Of a DNA stretch of 64,000 nucleotides, positions 30,110 through 41,362 are shown in pieces. The stretch is from Photorhabdus thracensis (GTDB lineage: Bacteria > Pseudomonadota > Gammaproteobacteria > Enterobacterales > Enterobacteriaceae): assembly GCF_001010285.1 (NCBI RefSeq), contig NZ_CP011104.1, forward strand, positions 3,968,001 through 4,032,000, written 5' to 3'. The position numbers were made by a program, and so were the translations under genes. The notes beneath the pieces are model-generated. The model worked only from the letters and a program-made list of their open reading frames with translations. It made no database searches and was not told where the DNA came from. Numbering within the stretch: the stretch's first letter is position 1; each line of letters opens with the position of its first letter.

Positions 30110-30429
30110 ATTGATTGGTGATAACGGTCAGATTCTGGGTATCCCGGGTAAAGCGATTAGCCATACCCCGGAAGGCGCTTATAGTGCGGCGAACAGCGCA
30201 GAACTTGTCTATCGTAATAACATGACTGAGCATATGCTGTATCAGTTATCGGTTGACAATCAAAAGGATATATTAGCGGTAGAAAAAGGGGATAAAGCGG
30301 CGGGATGCCGCAATTACCGTCACCGCAGTAGGGACAGGCGGTTATGAGCTGGTTTATTGCGGTCAGATACTGATTGCGAGCTCGGCGGAATATCTTCCGC
30401 TTATTTTACATTTACCTAACCTGCTATGA
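30108..30429 (+). pseudogene. Relic of a haemagglutinin/CdiA-type large protein
   Basis: Two overlapping frames together read RLIGDNGQILGIPGKA, AELVYRNNMTEHMLYQLSVD, NQKDILAVEKGDKAA and, after a one-base shift near 30300, DAAITVTAVGTGGYELVYCG and SSAEYLPLILHLPNLL. This resembles the stretch before the toxin domain in filamentous-haemagglutinin or contact-dependent-inhibition proteins of Proteus relatives; the family call is from memory of such sequences and is moderate. No start, no N terminus and no toxin domain remain. It abuts the intron relic tail to tail. Confidence 0.45.
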
Positions 30430-31417
30430 CCATTTAAAAGCACGAAAACAGAGATATTAAATATTTTATATAAAAGACGGATTTAACTATAAGTGTAATT
30501 TTTTTAAAAGAATATTGATTATATTTAATCAAAGTCTATTTATCATTAACAGAGAATTGAAAAAATCAGCAAAAAAAGATATTGCTCGGGAAAACATAAA
30601 AGGATATCTTTATACCATCAAGTTATTTACTGATTGATTTATGAAGATAAAAGACTTATAAAAACTGTTCAGGATTGCCAGTAAAACAGCGTCAGTAAAG
30701 ATAAAAGTCGAGTATGATTAACGTTGGTTTAACGTAAAAAACAATATACCATGATGATTAAACTTAATAAAAAAAATGTTAAAAGCAGTAAAAAAAACGG
30801 CTAAAACCTTATTATACAAGTTAAAACCAGAGGTTAAAAAAATGGCTTTTAATAACAGTTTAAAACCTGCCTATGATAAATCTATCAGTGAAAATGAGAA
30901 AAAGAATTGGTTTTATTAATGCTTTATATACCACGCAAAAAAAATAAATAAAAACAGGGATAACAAAACCCGCAAATAAACGATTAAACCGAACATGAAC
31001 TGGATTACTTACAGCGCTTTTATGTTGAATTTGTTATGCAACACTGCGATACATTAAATACATCCGTTAAAACTTGTTTTATACTATTTCATCCCGTTTA
31101 ATAGCATTGCTTTTCTACTGTTTGATTTAAATCGCGCCTCTTTTTATACCTTAAATGTGATTTAACGATAAAATTAACTCATATCGTTGTTTTTGCAAGC
31201 TTTTTTCAGAGTTTAAACCTTACAGAATTAACCTTTTTATCCATTTTTTATTGTGCTATTTCCTTATGGCTTACTTCGTAAAATAACGACTAGAAAGATT
31301 TTGCATGCCCGTTTATTCAGATAATATTCTTTCATGTACTGATTTCTTTTCAATTCTCTGTTAATGGTATTAAATACCACACTCATTTATTTAAGGAAAA
31401 ATAGTCAGTATTCATGA
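30430..31417. other. AT-rich gene-free region in the phoP-purB island
   Basis: Nearly 1 kb of very AT-rich DNA with no ORF above background. Short stretches such as MAFNNSLKPAYDKSISENEK (from about 30842) and a 35-codon frame near 31000-31104 look like decayed coding sequence, but cannot be assigned. Confidence 0.5.
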
Positions 31418-31452
31418 TAAAAACAAAAACCTCGTTATTTTCAACGAGGTTT
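31418..31452 (-). terminator. Rho-independent terminator of the rluE-purB operon
   Basis: On the minus strand AAACCTCGTT and AACGAGGTTT form a 10-bp stem followed by TTTTTGTTTTT, about 50 bases after the purB stop. Confidence 0.9.
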
Positions 31453-31487
31453 GTCAGCGGTCTGAGACGGATATTTTATCCATCTGT
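31453..31487 (-). repeat. Copy B of the inverted repeat bordering the phoP-purB island
   Basis: Lies between the purB stop and its terminator. Its reverse complement shares the core TATCCGTCTCAG and TGACAAxCCTC with copy A at 28174-28208. Confidence 0.55.
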
Positions 31488-31498
31488 GGGAATATCGA

Positions 31499-33519
<2,021 letters not shown>

Positions 33520-33521
33520 AA

Positions 33522-34625
33522 TTACTCCTGCAAACGTTGTTCAATCACGCCACCGCCAAGACAAACTTCACCCTGATAAAAGACGGCTGACTGACCAGGG
33601 GTGACTGCGGCGACAGGGTTAGCAAAACGTACTTCTATTTTGTCTTCGTTTATTGGTGTGACAGTACAAGGAATATCCTGCTGGCGATAACGTGTTTTGA
33701 CCACGCAGTGGATTTCTTCAGTCAGTGGCTGTTTGTCAACCCAATGAAGCTGTTGAGCAATAAGGCCGGCAGACATCATACGGGGATGTTCGTGTCCCTG
33801 AGCCACAATCAGAATGTTATTTTGAACATCTTTGTCTATGACATACCAAGGCTCTTCACTACCTTCTTTAGTTCCGCCGATCCCCAGACCTTTACGTTGA
33901 CCCAGTGTGTGGTACATCAGCCCCTGATGCTCGCCAAGGGTTTCTCCATCCACAGTCATAATCGGCCCCGGTTTGGCGGGCAAATAGCGTCCAAGGAAAT
34001 CACGGAATTTGCGCTCACCGATAAAACAGATACCCGTGGAATCTTTTTTCTTCGCCGTCACCAAACCGATTTTTTCAGCGATACAACGCACTTCCGGTTT
34101 TTCCAATTCACCGACAGGAAATAAGCTTTGCGCGATTTGCTGGTGGCTCAGGGTATATAAAAAGTAGCTTTGGTCTTTATTGTTATCGAGCCCACGCAAT
34201 AATTGGCTCTTACCGTTAATATCCTTGCGGCGGACATAATGACCTGTAGCGATGTAATCCGCACCTAAATCTTCTGCGGCGAATTCCAGAAATGCTTTAA
34301 ATTTAATTTCTTTGTTGCATAGAATATCTGGGTTAGGGGTTCTGCCGGCTTTATATTCAGAAAGGAAATGCTCGAAAACATTATCCCAATATTCGGCAGC
34401 AAAATTGACGGTATGAAGTTCAATACCCAGTTTATCGCAAACGGATTGCGCATCGGCCAGATCAGTCGCGGCTGAACAGTACTCTTCATCATCGTCCTCT
34501 TCCCAATTTTTCATGAACAAGCCAGCCACTTGATAACCTTGCTGTTGCAGCAGGTATGCGGAAACGGAGGAATCTACACCACCGGACATGCCGACAATGA
34601 CTTTTTTCTGGCTGTTATCTGACAT
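33522..34625 (-). CDS. mnmA: tRNA-specific 2-thiouridylase MnmA
   Basis: Makes 2-thiouridine at wobble position 34 of tRNA Lys, Glu and Gln. 367 residues. PP-loop GMSGGVDSS at residues 12-20 for ATP; catalytic cysteines in [10 protein letters not shown] (about 102) and [12 protein letters not shown] (about 199); the [13 protein letters not shown] and LGGGVIE C-terminal blocks are present. Part of the rluE-nudJ-mnmA-hflD-purB operon. Confidence 0.97.
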   Translation of the reverse strand: MSDNSQKKVIVGMSGGVDSSVSAYLLQQQGYQVAGLFMKNWEEDDDEEYCSAATDLADAQSVCDKLGIELHTVNFAAEYWDNVFEHFLSEYKAGRTPNPDILCNKEIKFKAFLEFAAEDLGADYIATGHYVRRKDINGKSQLLRGLDNNKDQSYFLYTLSHQQIAQSLFPVGELEKPEVRCIAEKIGLVTAKKKDSTGICFIGERKFRDFLGRYLPAKPGPIMTVDGETLGEHQGLMYHTLGQRKGLGIGGTKEGSEEPWYVIDKDVQNNILIVAQGHEHPRMMSAGLIAQQLHWVDKQPLTEEIHCVVKTRYRQQDIPCTVTPINEDKIEVRFANPVAAVTPGQSAVFYQGEVCLGGGVIEQRLQE

Positions 34626-34709
34626 GAGAATCTCACTGGAGAAAAAAACAAGCGCCGTACTTTAACACGTTGTGAACGGGGGTGCATCAAACGCATCACT
34701 GTTTTGCTA

Positions 34710-35159
34710 TTAATTAACCGCAGAGACATAGCTATCCAGCAGGGTGAGAGGATGTTTTTCGTCTTGCAGGTAACAGCGGATACTTTCTGCGACGAGTGGT
34801 GAACGCAGACAATCACTCTTTAATATTTGTTCTGCGGTAACCCAATGGCAGCAGTTAATATCACTGTCTTGTGGATGGGTTGCTGCTTGTTGTTCCATTT
34901 CAACCAGAAACAGAAAGCGGATAAATGGTGTGCTGTCTGGAGCAACCCACTGATAAATTTTCAGCAGCGCTTGTGGTTTAGCCCGGATACCGGTTTCTTC
35001 CCATAATTCACGCTCTGCTGCCTGTAATAGCGTTTCATCCGCTTCAAGATGACCCGCGGGTTGATTCCATAATGCTTTGCCATTAATTGTCTCTTCAACC
35101 ACCAGGAATTTATTCTGGGCATGGACAACACAGGCAACTGTAATGTGGGGGTTAAACAA
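34710..35159 (-). CDS. nudJ: Phosphatase NudJ (Nudix family)
   Basis: Nudix hydrolase; E. coli NudJ acts on nucleoside di- and triphosphates and on the thiamine precursor HMP-PP. 149 residues. The Nudix box spans residues 36-58, [10 protein letters not shown] through RELWEETGI, complete. The start codon is TTG, giving the conserved [13 protein letters not shown] and overlapping the rluE stop by 8 bases. Confidence 0.94.
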   Translation of the reverse strand: MFNPHITVACVVHAQNKFLVVEETINGKALWNQPAGHLEADETLLQAAERELWEETGIRAKPQALLKIYQWVAPDSTPFIRFLFLVEMEQQAATHPQDSDINCCHWVTAEQILKSDCLRSPLVAESIRCYLQDEKHPLTLLDSYVSAVN

Positions 35160-35784
35160 AATCGATCTCCTTCCATTCGCCGGGTTTCATCTCGTCTAAT
35201 TGCCAGTTTCCCATACTAAAACGAATCAACCGAAGTGTAGGGAAACCAATATGTGCTGTCATTCTGCGCACTTGGCGGTTTCGGCCTTCATACAGTGTTA
35301 TTTTTAACCAGCTCACCGGAATGCTTTTACGTTCACGAATCGGTGGATGACGACTCCAGAGCCATGTGGGTTCATGAACTAACTCGGCACCTGCGGGAAG
35401 GGTAGGCCCATCTTTTAAAATAATACCGTTACGCAGTTTATCGAGTGAAGCTTCATCTGGAACCCCTTCAACCTGAACATAATAAACCTTGGCCGTTTTT
35501 TTATCCGGTTGAGTCAGATGTGACTGAAGTTTACCGTCATTAGTCAAAATCAATAATCCTTCACTGTCACGATCCAAACGTCCGGCGGCATACACATCGG
35601 GGAATGGGATAAAATTTTTCAGCGTTATTCTGCCCATTTCATCGGTGAACTGGGGCAAGACATCGTAAGGTTTGTTCAATATCAACACCCGGCGAGGTCC
35701 TGTTGGTTTTTTGACAGAGTGTGATATTTTTCTTTGGCTGAATCGGTTAAGTCTGCGTTTTTTAACAGAGAAATTTGTCATCAT
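35152..35784 (-). CDS. rluE: 23S rRNA pseudouridine(2457) synthase
   Basis: RsuA-family pseudouridine synthase for 23S rRNA. 210 residues against 217 in E. coli. The catalytic Asp71 is in [25 protein letters not shown] is the family motif. A short basic N-terminal stretch ([12 protein letters not shown]) precedes the domain. First gene of the operon, divergent from icd with about 137 bases between them. Confidence 0.95.
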   Translation of the reverse strand: MMTNFSVKKRRLNRFSQRKISHSVKKPTGPRRVLILNKPYDVLPQFTDEMGRITLKNFIPFPDVYAAGRLDRDSEGLLILTNDGKLQSHLTQPDKKTAKVYYVQVEGVPDEASLDKLRNGIILKDGPTLPAGAELVHEPTWLWSRHPPIRERKSIPVSWLKITLYEGRNRQVRRMTAHIGFPTLRLIRFSMGNWQLDEMKPGEWKEIDFV

Positions 35785-35921
35785 AGATCACTAAGCGAAA
35801 ATGGGGTGGGTATTATACATGAGTCTGCTATCGATTGGCGTTTGCAGAATATTCAAGTAGTATTGACAGGTCCCTTACAAAAAATTAACAAGGTATTACG
35901 CTTACTTGAAAGGAGAGGTTA

Positions 35922-37175
35922 ATGGAAAGCAAAGTAGTTATTCCGGCGGAAGGTAAAAAAATAACAGTCGACGCTAAAGGTAAACTGGTTGTTCCGAATA
36001 ACCCGGTCATCCCTTATATCGAAGGGGATGGGATTGGTGTCGATGTTACCCCTGCAATGTTGAAAGTTGTCGATGCAGCGGTTCAGAAAGCCTATAAGGG
36101 TGAGCGTAAAATTTCCTGGATGGAAATCTACACCGGTGAAAAATCTACTCATGTATACGGTAAAGATGTTTGGTTGCCGGATGAAACTCTGGATCTGATC
36201 CGTGAATACCGCGTCGCCATCAAAGGCCCTCTGACGACGCCGGTTGGTGGGGGTATTCGTTCCCTGAACGTGGCATTGCGTCAGCAATTAGATCTGTATG
36301 TCTGTCTTCGCCCTATTCGTTACTACCAGGGAACGCCAAGCCCGGTTAAACAACCTGAGCTGACTGATATGGTCATCTTCCGTGAAAACGCGGAAGATAT
36401 TTACGCCGGTATCGAATGGAAAGCGGGCTCCGCGGAAGCGGATAAAGTGATCAAATTCCTGCAAGACGAAATGGGCGTGAATAAAATCCGTTTCCCACAG
36501 CAATGTGGTATCGGCGTGAAACCCTGTTCTGAAGAAGGCACTAAACGCCTGGTTCGTGCTGCTATTGAATACGCGATTGATAATGACCGTGAATCAGTTA
36601 CTCTGGTTCACAAAGGCAACATTATGAAGTTCACCGAAGGGGCTTTCAAAGACTGGGGTTACCAGCTTGCTCGTGAAGAGTTCGGCGGTGAACTGCTGGA
36701 TGGCGGTCCTTGGGTGAAAATTAAGAGCCCGAAAAACGGCAAAGAGATCATTGTCAAAGATGTGATTGCTGATGCTTTCCTGCAACAGATTCTGCTGCGT
36801 CCGGCTGAATATGACGTTATCGCCTGTATGAACCTGAATGGCGACTATATTTCTGATGCACTGGCTGCTCAGGTTGGTGGTATCGGTATCGCTCCGGGAG
36901 CAAATATCGGGGATGAATGCGCTCTGTTTGAGGCAACTCATGGTACAGCACCTAAATATGCGGGCCAGGATAAGGTGAACCCAGGTTCAGTTATTCTTTC
37001 CGCTGAGATGATGTTGCGTCATATGGGGTGGACAGAAGCCGCTGATCTTATCATTAAAGGCATGGAAGGCGCGATTGCTGCGAAGACCGTCACTTACGAT
37101 TTCGAGCGTTTGATGGAAGACGCGAAGCTGTTGAAATGCAGTGAATTTGGTGACGCTATTATCCAGCATATGTAA
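35922..37175 (+). CDS. icd: Isocitrate dehydrogenase [NADP+]
   Basis: TCA-cycle enzyme, oxidative decarboxylation of isocitrate to 2-oxoglutarate. 417 residues. The active-site Ser114, site of AceK phosphorylation in E. coli, is in [14 protein letters not shown]; the metal and NADP segments [17 protein letters not shown] and [19 protein letters not shown] are intact. AAAGGAGAGG precedes the ATG. In E. coli the icd 3' end is a phage attachment site; an integrase relic is found 1.2 kb downstream here. Confidence 0.98.
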   Translation: MESKVVIPAEGKKITVDAKGKLVVPNNPVIPYIEGDGIGVDVTPAMLKVVDAAVQKAYKGERKISWMEIYTGEKSTHVYGKDVWLPDETLDLIREYRVAIKGPLTTPVGGGIRSLNVALRQQLDLYVCLRPIRYYQGTPSPVKQPELTDMVIFRENAEDIYAGIEWKAGSAEADKVIKFLQDEMGVNKIRFPQQCGIGVKPCSEEGTKRLVRAAIEYAIDNDRESVTLVHKGNIMKFTEGAFKDWGYQLAREEFGGELLDGGPWVKIKSPKNGKEIIVKDVIADAFLQQILLRPAEYDVIACMNLNGDYISDALAAQVGGIGIAPGANIGDECALFEATHGTAPKYAGQDKVNPGSVILSAEMMLRHMGWTEAADLIIKGMEGAIAAKTVTYDFERLMEDAKLLKCSEFGDAIIQHM

Positions 37176-37188
37176 TCCGTCGTCTTCT

Positions 37189-37225
37189 GAAAACTTCACG
37201 GTAGCTGATATTGCCGTGGAGTTTT
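37189..37225 (+). terminator. Terminator after icd
   Basis: Arms GAAAACTTCACGG and CCGTGGAGTTTTC with one wobble pair, starting 14 bases after the icd stop. Confidence 0.75.
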
Positions 37226-37496
37226 CTCATTTCTTGAAATTTTTGCTATAGAACTCTCATAAAATAGCCATAAAAAACATATTTATTTATATTGCTATGA
37301 TTTATAAGTTTTCCTTTTACATCATGTAGTTACCTATCGTTTTTATACGTTTATGTCTTAATGATTATATTGGAAAGATTCAAGCACCCAAGTGCGATAT
37401 TTTGTTGTTTTTGTTGGATGCAAAATTTTGCAAGTCATATACGGCAGAGTGTATACTGAGATTAATATTTGTGCTGTTTGATATTGAGGGGGAAAG
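37226..37496. other. AT-rich intergenic region before the coiled-coil gene
   Basis: No gene seen. It must hold the promoter of the coiled-coil gene; GAGGGGGAAAG just before 37497 is its ribosome binding site. Confidence 0.5.
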
Positions 37497-38063
37497 ATGA
37501 GTGACTCAGATGATAAAAAAATAGAGTTCAGCACGAGTGATGTGTTAAATGCTCTCTTGCATCGCGGGCAGAATATGCAACATCTTGCAACTCAGGAAAG
37601 TGTTGATAATCTGCGCCGTGAGAATGAGGCTAGCTTCACGTCACTTAAATCCGATATTAACCAGCGGTTTGAAGCTATGGATAAAGCTCTTAACCAACGA
37701 TTTGAAGCTACGGATAAAGCCCTTGATCAACGATTTGAAATTATGGGTAAAGCCCTTGATCAACGATTTGAAGCGATGAGTAAAGAGTCTAACCAACGAT
37801 TTGAAGCGATGAGTAAAGAGTCTAACCAACGATTTGAAGCTATGGGTAAAGAGTCTAACCAACGATTTGAAACTATGGATAAAGAATCTAACCAACGATT
37901 CGAATCTATGAGTAAAGGCGTTAACCAACGATTCGAGTCTGTGGATGTACGTCTTAGCAAACTTGAAGGTAAATTTGATCGTCTTCAATGGTCTATTGTT
38001 GCTGCGACGCTGGCGTTTCTTTTTAAAGAATATATTTTTAAGGCGGTTGCTCTTATCCAGTAA
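37497..38063 (+). CDS. Coiled-coil protein with 11-residue tandem repeats and C-terminal membrane anchor
   Basis: 188 residues. Nine consecutive 11-residue units (residues 55-153) follow the pattern NQRFEAMxKES: an 11-residue period is the hallmark of right-handed or weakly twisted coiled coils. A C-terminal hydrophobic segment (about 165-188, WSIVAATLAFLFKEYIFKAV) would anchor it in the inner membrane. The DNA of the repeats is itself tandem with a 33-base period. The layout recalls Borrelia Bdr and other repeat coiled-coil anchors, but no orthology is claimed. Unlike the flanking core genes it is not part of the conserved order. Function unknown; a role near phage or plasmid defence cannot be inferred from sequence. 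Confidence 0.8.
   Translation: MSDSDDKKIEFSTSDVLNALLHRGQNMQHLATQESVDNLRRENEASFTSLKSDINQRFEAMDKALNQRFEATDKALDQRFEIMGKALDQRFEAMSKESNQRFEAMSKESNQRFEAMGKESNQRFETMDKESNQRFESMSKGVNQRFESVDVRLSKLEGKFDRLQWSIVAATLAFLFKEYIFKAVALIQ
37659..37955 (+). repeat. 33-bp tandem repeat (nine units) in the coiled-coil gene
   Basis: Each unit begins AACCAACGATTTGAA or close to it, and the inner units are nearly identical. Unit number is likely to vary between strains by slippage or recombination without breaking the frame. Confidence 0.9.
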
Positions 38064-38097
38064 CGTGCAAAATTTTACACGTTACAGTTGTTTTTTG
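38060..38097 (+). terminator. Terminator of the coiled-coil gene
   Basis: Arms GTAACGTG and CACGTTAC around a 10-base loop, followed by AGTTGTTTTTT. It overlaps the stop codon region. Confidence 0.75.
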
Positions 38098-38381
38098 GGA
38101 CGTTACTATTTTCTCTTCTTCATTCTCTTCTGCTACGGTGCCTTACCCGTTTATATCGGAATAGTACTGTAGCTGCATCTGTAACACGCCATATGGGCCG
38201 AATAGAAGCTGATGACCGATAAGTAAATATAGAAGTTAAAACTGGATAGTTAATTTAATAGCTTGTAAAAATCTTTATGGTAGATGTGACTAAGTAAAAA
38301 CCGCTAACGGGAGTTTGTTCTCCCGCTGTTTTTATAATTGTATATATAGTACTTACTGTATAATATTTGAATCGTTATGAT
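38098..38381. other. Gene-free stretch with a second terminator-like hairpin
   Basis: No gene. CGGGAG/CTCCCG (38308-38325) followed by CTGTTTTT is a further plus-strand terminator, with no recognisable gene directly before it. Confidence 0.6.
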
Positions 38382-38570
38382 TTAGTTATTATTTTCCTTA
38401 TTAAGAATTTTTTCATATTCCTCCCAAACGACAGATAATGGTGAACTTAAGCAACAAATGGATATAGAACCCCCTGATGGAGGGTGGTATTCGTATTTAG
38501 ATCTCCCACGATAGACTCTTATAGGTAAATTGTTATCAGTAGGATTCTTCCTTTTTCTTCTTAACGTCAT
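38382..38570 (-). pseudogene. Phage integrase N-terminal fragment
   Basis: 62 residues: the basic start MTLRRKRKNPTDNNLPIRVY, then GRSKYEYHPPSGG, and VWEEYEKIL. This is the pattern of the arm-type DNA-binding domain at the N terminus of lambda-like tyrosine integrases. The reading frame stops right after this domain; the core-binding and catalytic (R-H-R-Y) domains are absent. A GAGG before the ATG suggests the start is original. Its position downstream of icd suits a prophage once integrated at icd. Confidence 0.65.
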
Positions 38571-39201
38571 TCATAACCTCAACGTATATTGTTTAAATTA
38601 TGTATTGAGAATAAAAGTGAGATATTTTTGCAATATTAACTTCATAGACATGTTTTTTTTGTAAAAGATAACAAATGAAAATATTAGCAGTAGATAATAA
38701 AAGATCCAGTTTTATGTTGCATATAAGAGAAGTTTTTTCATATTTTTTACGAAATTAATTTCGTAATGGAATAATATTTTATTGAAATTAATGTAAAATG
38801 TTAAATATTTGTTGATAACGTGTTGGTTATGACTATACATAGTTGGGTTAAGTCTGTTGTTTTTACAGATTAATGGGGCTGTAATTAATCGTGAAAATAT
38901 TAGTTTTGGAGGATTTTGATGCTTAAAAGTAAAAGAATTGTTAAGGTAAATATTGAGCAGGATGTTAGCAAAAAAACATTGTAAACCCTCTAAATTAGAA
39001 AACCTGTTTGATAGCATGGAAAGCAATCGCTTAGGCTATATTTTTCTGGTTATATTAATGAATTGCTGAGTTGGGCTTTTTGTTGGCGATTTAGCCAACC
39101 ATTTGACAGATAATCGAGTTTGTATTTATGCACTGGAAGGCCGCCAGATAATCGTTATTTATTTCCCGCAGACGACCAGAGAACGCTCCGATTATTTTAT
39201 A
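38571..39201. other. AT-rich region with gene debris before the IS element
   Basis: No intact gene. A 21-codon ORF (38919-38984, beginning MLKSKRIVKVNIEQD) has a strong GGAGG at ideal distance and looks like the 5' end of a gene lost downstream. Frames at 39000-39190 look like decayed transposase sequence. Confidence 0.45.
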
Positions 39202-40458
39202 GGGAACCTCTAAAAACTCTCAATACAAAAAATAAGATCAATTTTGCACTCACCAATAAATGACCTTATTGTGTATGACTTTTTCTTGCTTTTTCAGGGG
39301 AAAAAATAAACTCATCGCTTTTTCATCACATACCGGAATTAAAAGGCATGAATGCCGGATTTTCCAAAATAAACCAAACGTTGTAAATTATAGCAGGTTG
39401 CCTTCAGAGTCATCGCAAAAGTGGCTCGCAGCTGGCCTATCGTTCGGATAAATTTTTCACCCATCTGAGAGAATGAGCCAAAGATATGTTCTACTCGTGC
39501 CCGGGTTTTCGCTATTTTCTTATTTCGGCCTTTCTGACAGTCTGATAAGGGCTTATTGCGTGACGCTTTCCTCTGAATATGAACACGATAGCCCTGTTCC
39601 TTCAGCTCACGTTCACGCATCTGGCTGGCATACCCTTTATCAGCATAAATGTCCCGACTTGTATTTGACCGATCCAAAACGGCTTCAAAAAACTGGCTGT
39701 CATGGACAGCTGCGGTTCCTGTCGCGATGTGGCGGATCACTTTATATTTTGTATCGACATTAATGGTCAGTTTATAGCCAAAATAACTTTTACCGTTCTT
39801 TTTCGTCCAGGTTGCCTCGGTGTCTTTCTGGCATCGTTTGTTTGCTGTCCAGTTATCCGGGGTTTTACCCTGACGGATTTGTTCATTCTCTTCCTTCTTA
39901 TTGTGCTGCTTAGGAACTGGAATCAACGTGGCATCAATGATTTGACCCCCTCTAGGAATGAATCCCTGTGTCGAAAGCTGATGCTTCGCCTCTTCAAACA
40001 ACGCTCTGGCACCTGCCTGGCCAATCCGTTTTTCGAAACACCAAATCGTGTTACGGTCTGGAATATTAATGACATCGGTCAAGCGACAAAAACGTTGCCA
40101 GCTCATTCGGTCAAGCAATTGATATTCCATCTTTTCATCGGAAAGATTATGGAAATGTTTCAGGATAATGATGCGAACCATCACCTCAGTCGGGAATGGC
40201 GGGCGTCCACCTTTGGGAGAAATAATACGTGGCGCGACAAGGTCTATGGTGTCAGCCAGTGCCGAGAAATCAACATACTTATCAAGAACAAGTAGCGGAT
40301 CACCTAATTCATCGATTTTTCGACGGTGATATTCGGATGCCAGCTTGTCTTTTTTTAAAGCAGAACGAGGCGGTATCATGACAGCGCTACCTTGCAGAGA
40401 TGTACTGTGCCTACATTTTACTCAATTTTGTGGCTGTGAAAAGTTTTTAGAGGTTCCC
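39202..40458 (-). mobile_element. IS5-family insertion sequence, complete
   Basis: Terminal inverted repeats GGGAACCTCTAAAAACT (39202-39218) and its reverse complement (40442-40458) bound one transposase gene. TATA flanks both sides (39198-39201 and 40459-40462), consistent with the 4-base target duplication of this family. Length 1257 bp. Confidence 0.92.
39339..40379 (-). CDS. IS5-family transposase
   Basis: 346-residue DDE transposase, full length. Residues of the catalytic triad: Asp in GQIIDATLIPVPKQ, Asp in DIYADKGYAS and Glu in ARVEHIFGSFSQMGEK. The N-terminal DUF772 region is present (DPLLVLDKYVDFSALADTID). No frameshift, so the copy may be active. Confidence 0.95.
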   Translation of the reverse strand: MIPPRSALKKDKLASEYHRRKIDELGDPLLVLDKYVDFSALADTIDLVAPRIISPKGGRPPFPTEVMVRIIILKHFHNLSDEKMEYQLLDRMSWQRFCRLTDVINIPDRNTIWCFEKRIGQAGARALFEEAKHQLSTQGFIPRGGQIIDATLIPVPKQHNKKEENEQIRQGKTPDNWTANKRCQKDTEATWTKKNGKSYFGYKLTINVDTKYKVIRHIATGTAAVHDSQFFEAVLDRSNTSRDIYADKGYASQMRERELKEQGYRVHIQRKASRNKPLSDCQKGRNKKIAKTRARVEHIFGSFSQMGEKFIRTIGQLRATFAMTLKATCYNLQRLVYFGKSGIHAF

Positions 40459-40462
40459 TATA

Positions 40463-41362
40463 AAGAAGATCTTGCTATGTCAGTTCTATTGTAATTTCAC
40501 TTTAATTTATCTGTGGGAATATTGGGCAATAATTTTACAGAAAATACAGCAGTAACAGAGATTGGACATATATATTCAGATAGTCAAAAAATAAGCGGAA
40601 ATGTGTTAATCGTGACCATATAAAGAAGTGCAGAGTATTCATTAAAAACTTTTAATGTTAATCACAACTTAACACAAATAATCAAAAGAAAAATATCATT
40701 TATTCTTTTGATTTGGTAAGCCTATAGTTGCAGGGCAGTTATAGGTTTACCTTTTTATTAGTTTTTTGAATGTTATGTATTCATTGGGGTGATATTCCTG
40801 GCATTAGCATACGGTATTGATGTTTCATTGTGATTTGATAAGAAATGGTGAGTTATCTTTTTGATTTTTAATGTTTTATATGATGAGCGTCACTATGCGA
40901 AATTTTTTTGAATTAATGACGATTTTTTTCTTAAAGCTGATAATCTGCTCACAAAATTAACCACAATATCTTATTTTTGAATCTTTTTTCTTGATATTAA
41001 TTTCCTGTTGATTTAATTAACAAGCGATTCACAGACGGGAGGCGATAGATAATGGCGTGTATGAAGTTACTGGCGGGCAATAGTTGATTGAATGACATGA
41101 TCTATTAACTATCGGCATCGGCCAAGAAACAGTACATCAAACATTCATTTAATCTGATGGATAATGTAAAAAGGTCAGTAAACATTACACATTAATTTCA
41201 AACTTGTGTTACATTCATAGCGTTTTTCTGACCAGTATCTCTGTGTTTTTTTAAACGGCATTGTGTTAGTTGTTAATTATAAAGGCATATTAAGCGCAAT
41301 GAATTCTGCCGGATACGATTTTATGGTCAGACTGGGTTTGCTAATTTAAGGGGAAAAATATT
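40463..41362. other. Gene-free region upstream of the alanine symporter
   Basis: About 900 AT-rich bases. Near the left end is a terminator-like hairpin GGTAAGCCTATA/TATAGGTTTACC followed by TTTTTATT (40715-40757). An 11-residue ORF with GGGAGG before it (41052-41087, MACMKLLAGNS) could be a leader peptide but has no independent support. Confidence 0.5.

Noticed and set aside
35922-37175. icd as an occupied attachment site with a duplicated 3' end
   Set aside because: I looked for a second copy of the icd 3' end downstream to 41 kb and saw none.
37659-37955. Regularly spaced repeats resembling a CRISPR array
   Set aside because: The 33-base units are contiguous, without spacers, and code for an in-frame coiled coil.
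37641-37988. Minus-strand ORF of 115 codons with regular repeats
   Set aside because: It is the mirror of the tandem repeat in the coiled-coil gene; regularity comes from the DNA repeat and there is no ribosome site.
39000-39190. Possible IS66-type transposase C-terminal debris (INELLSWAF)
   Set aside because: Only a few residues fit, in two frames; too little to claim a family.
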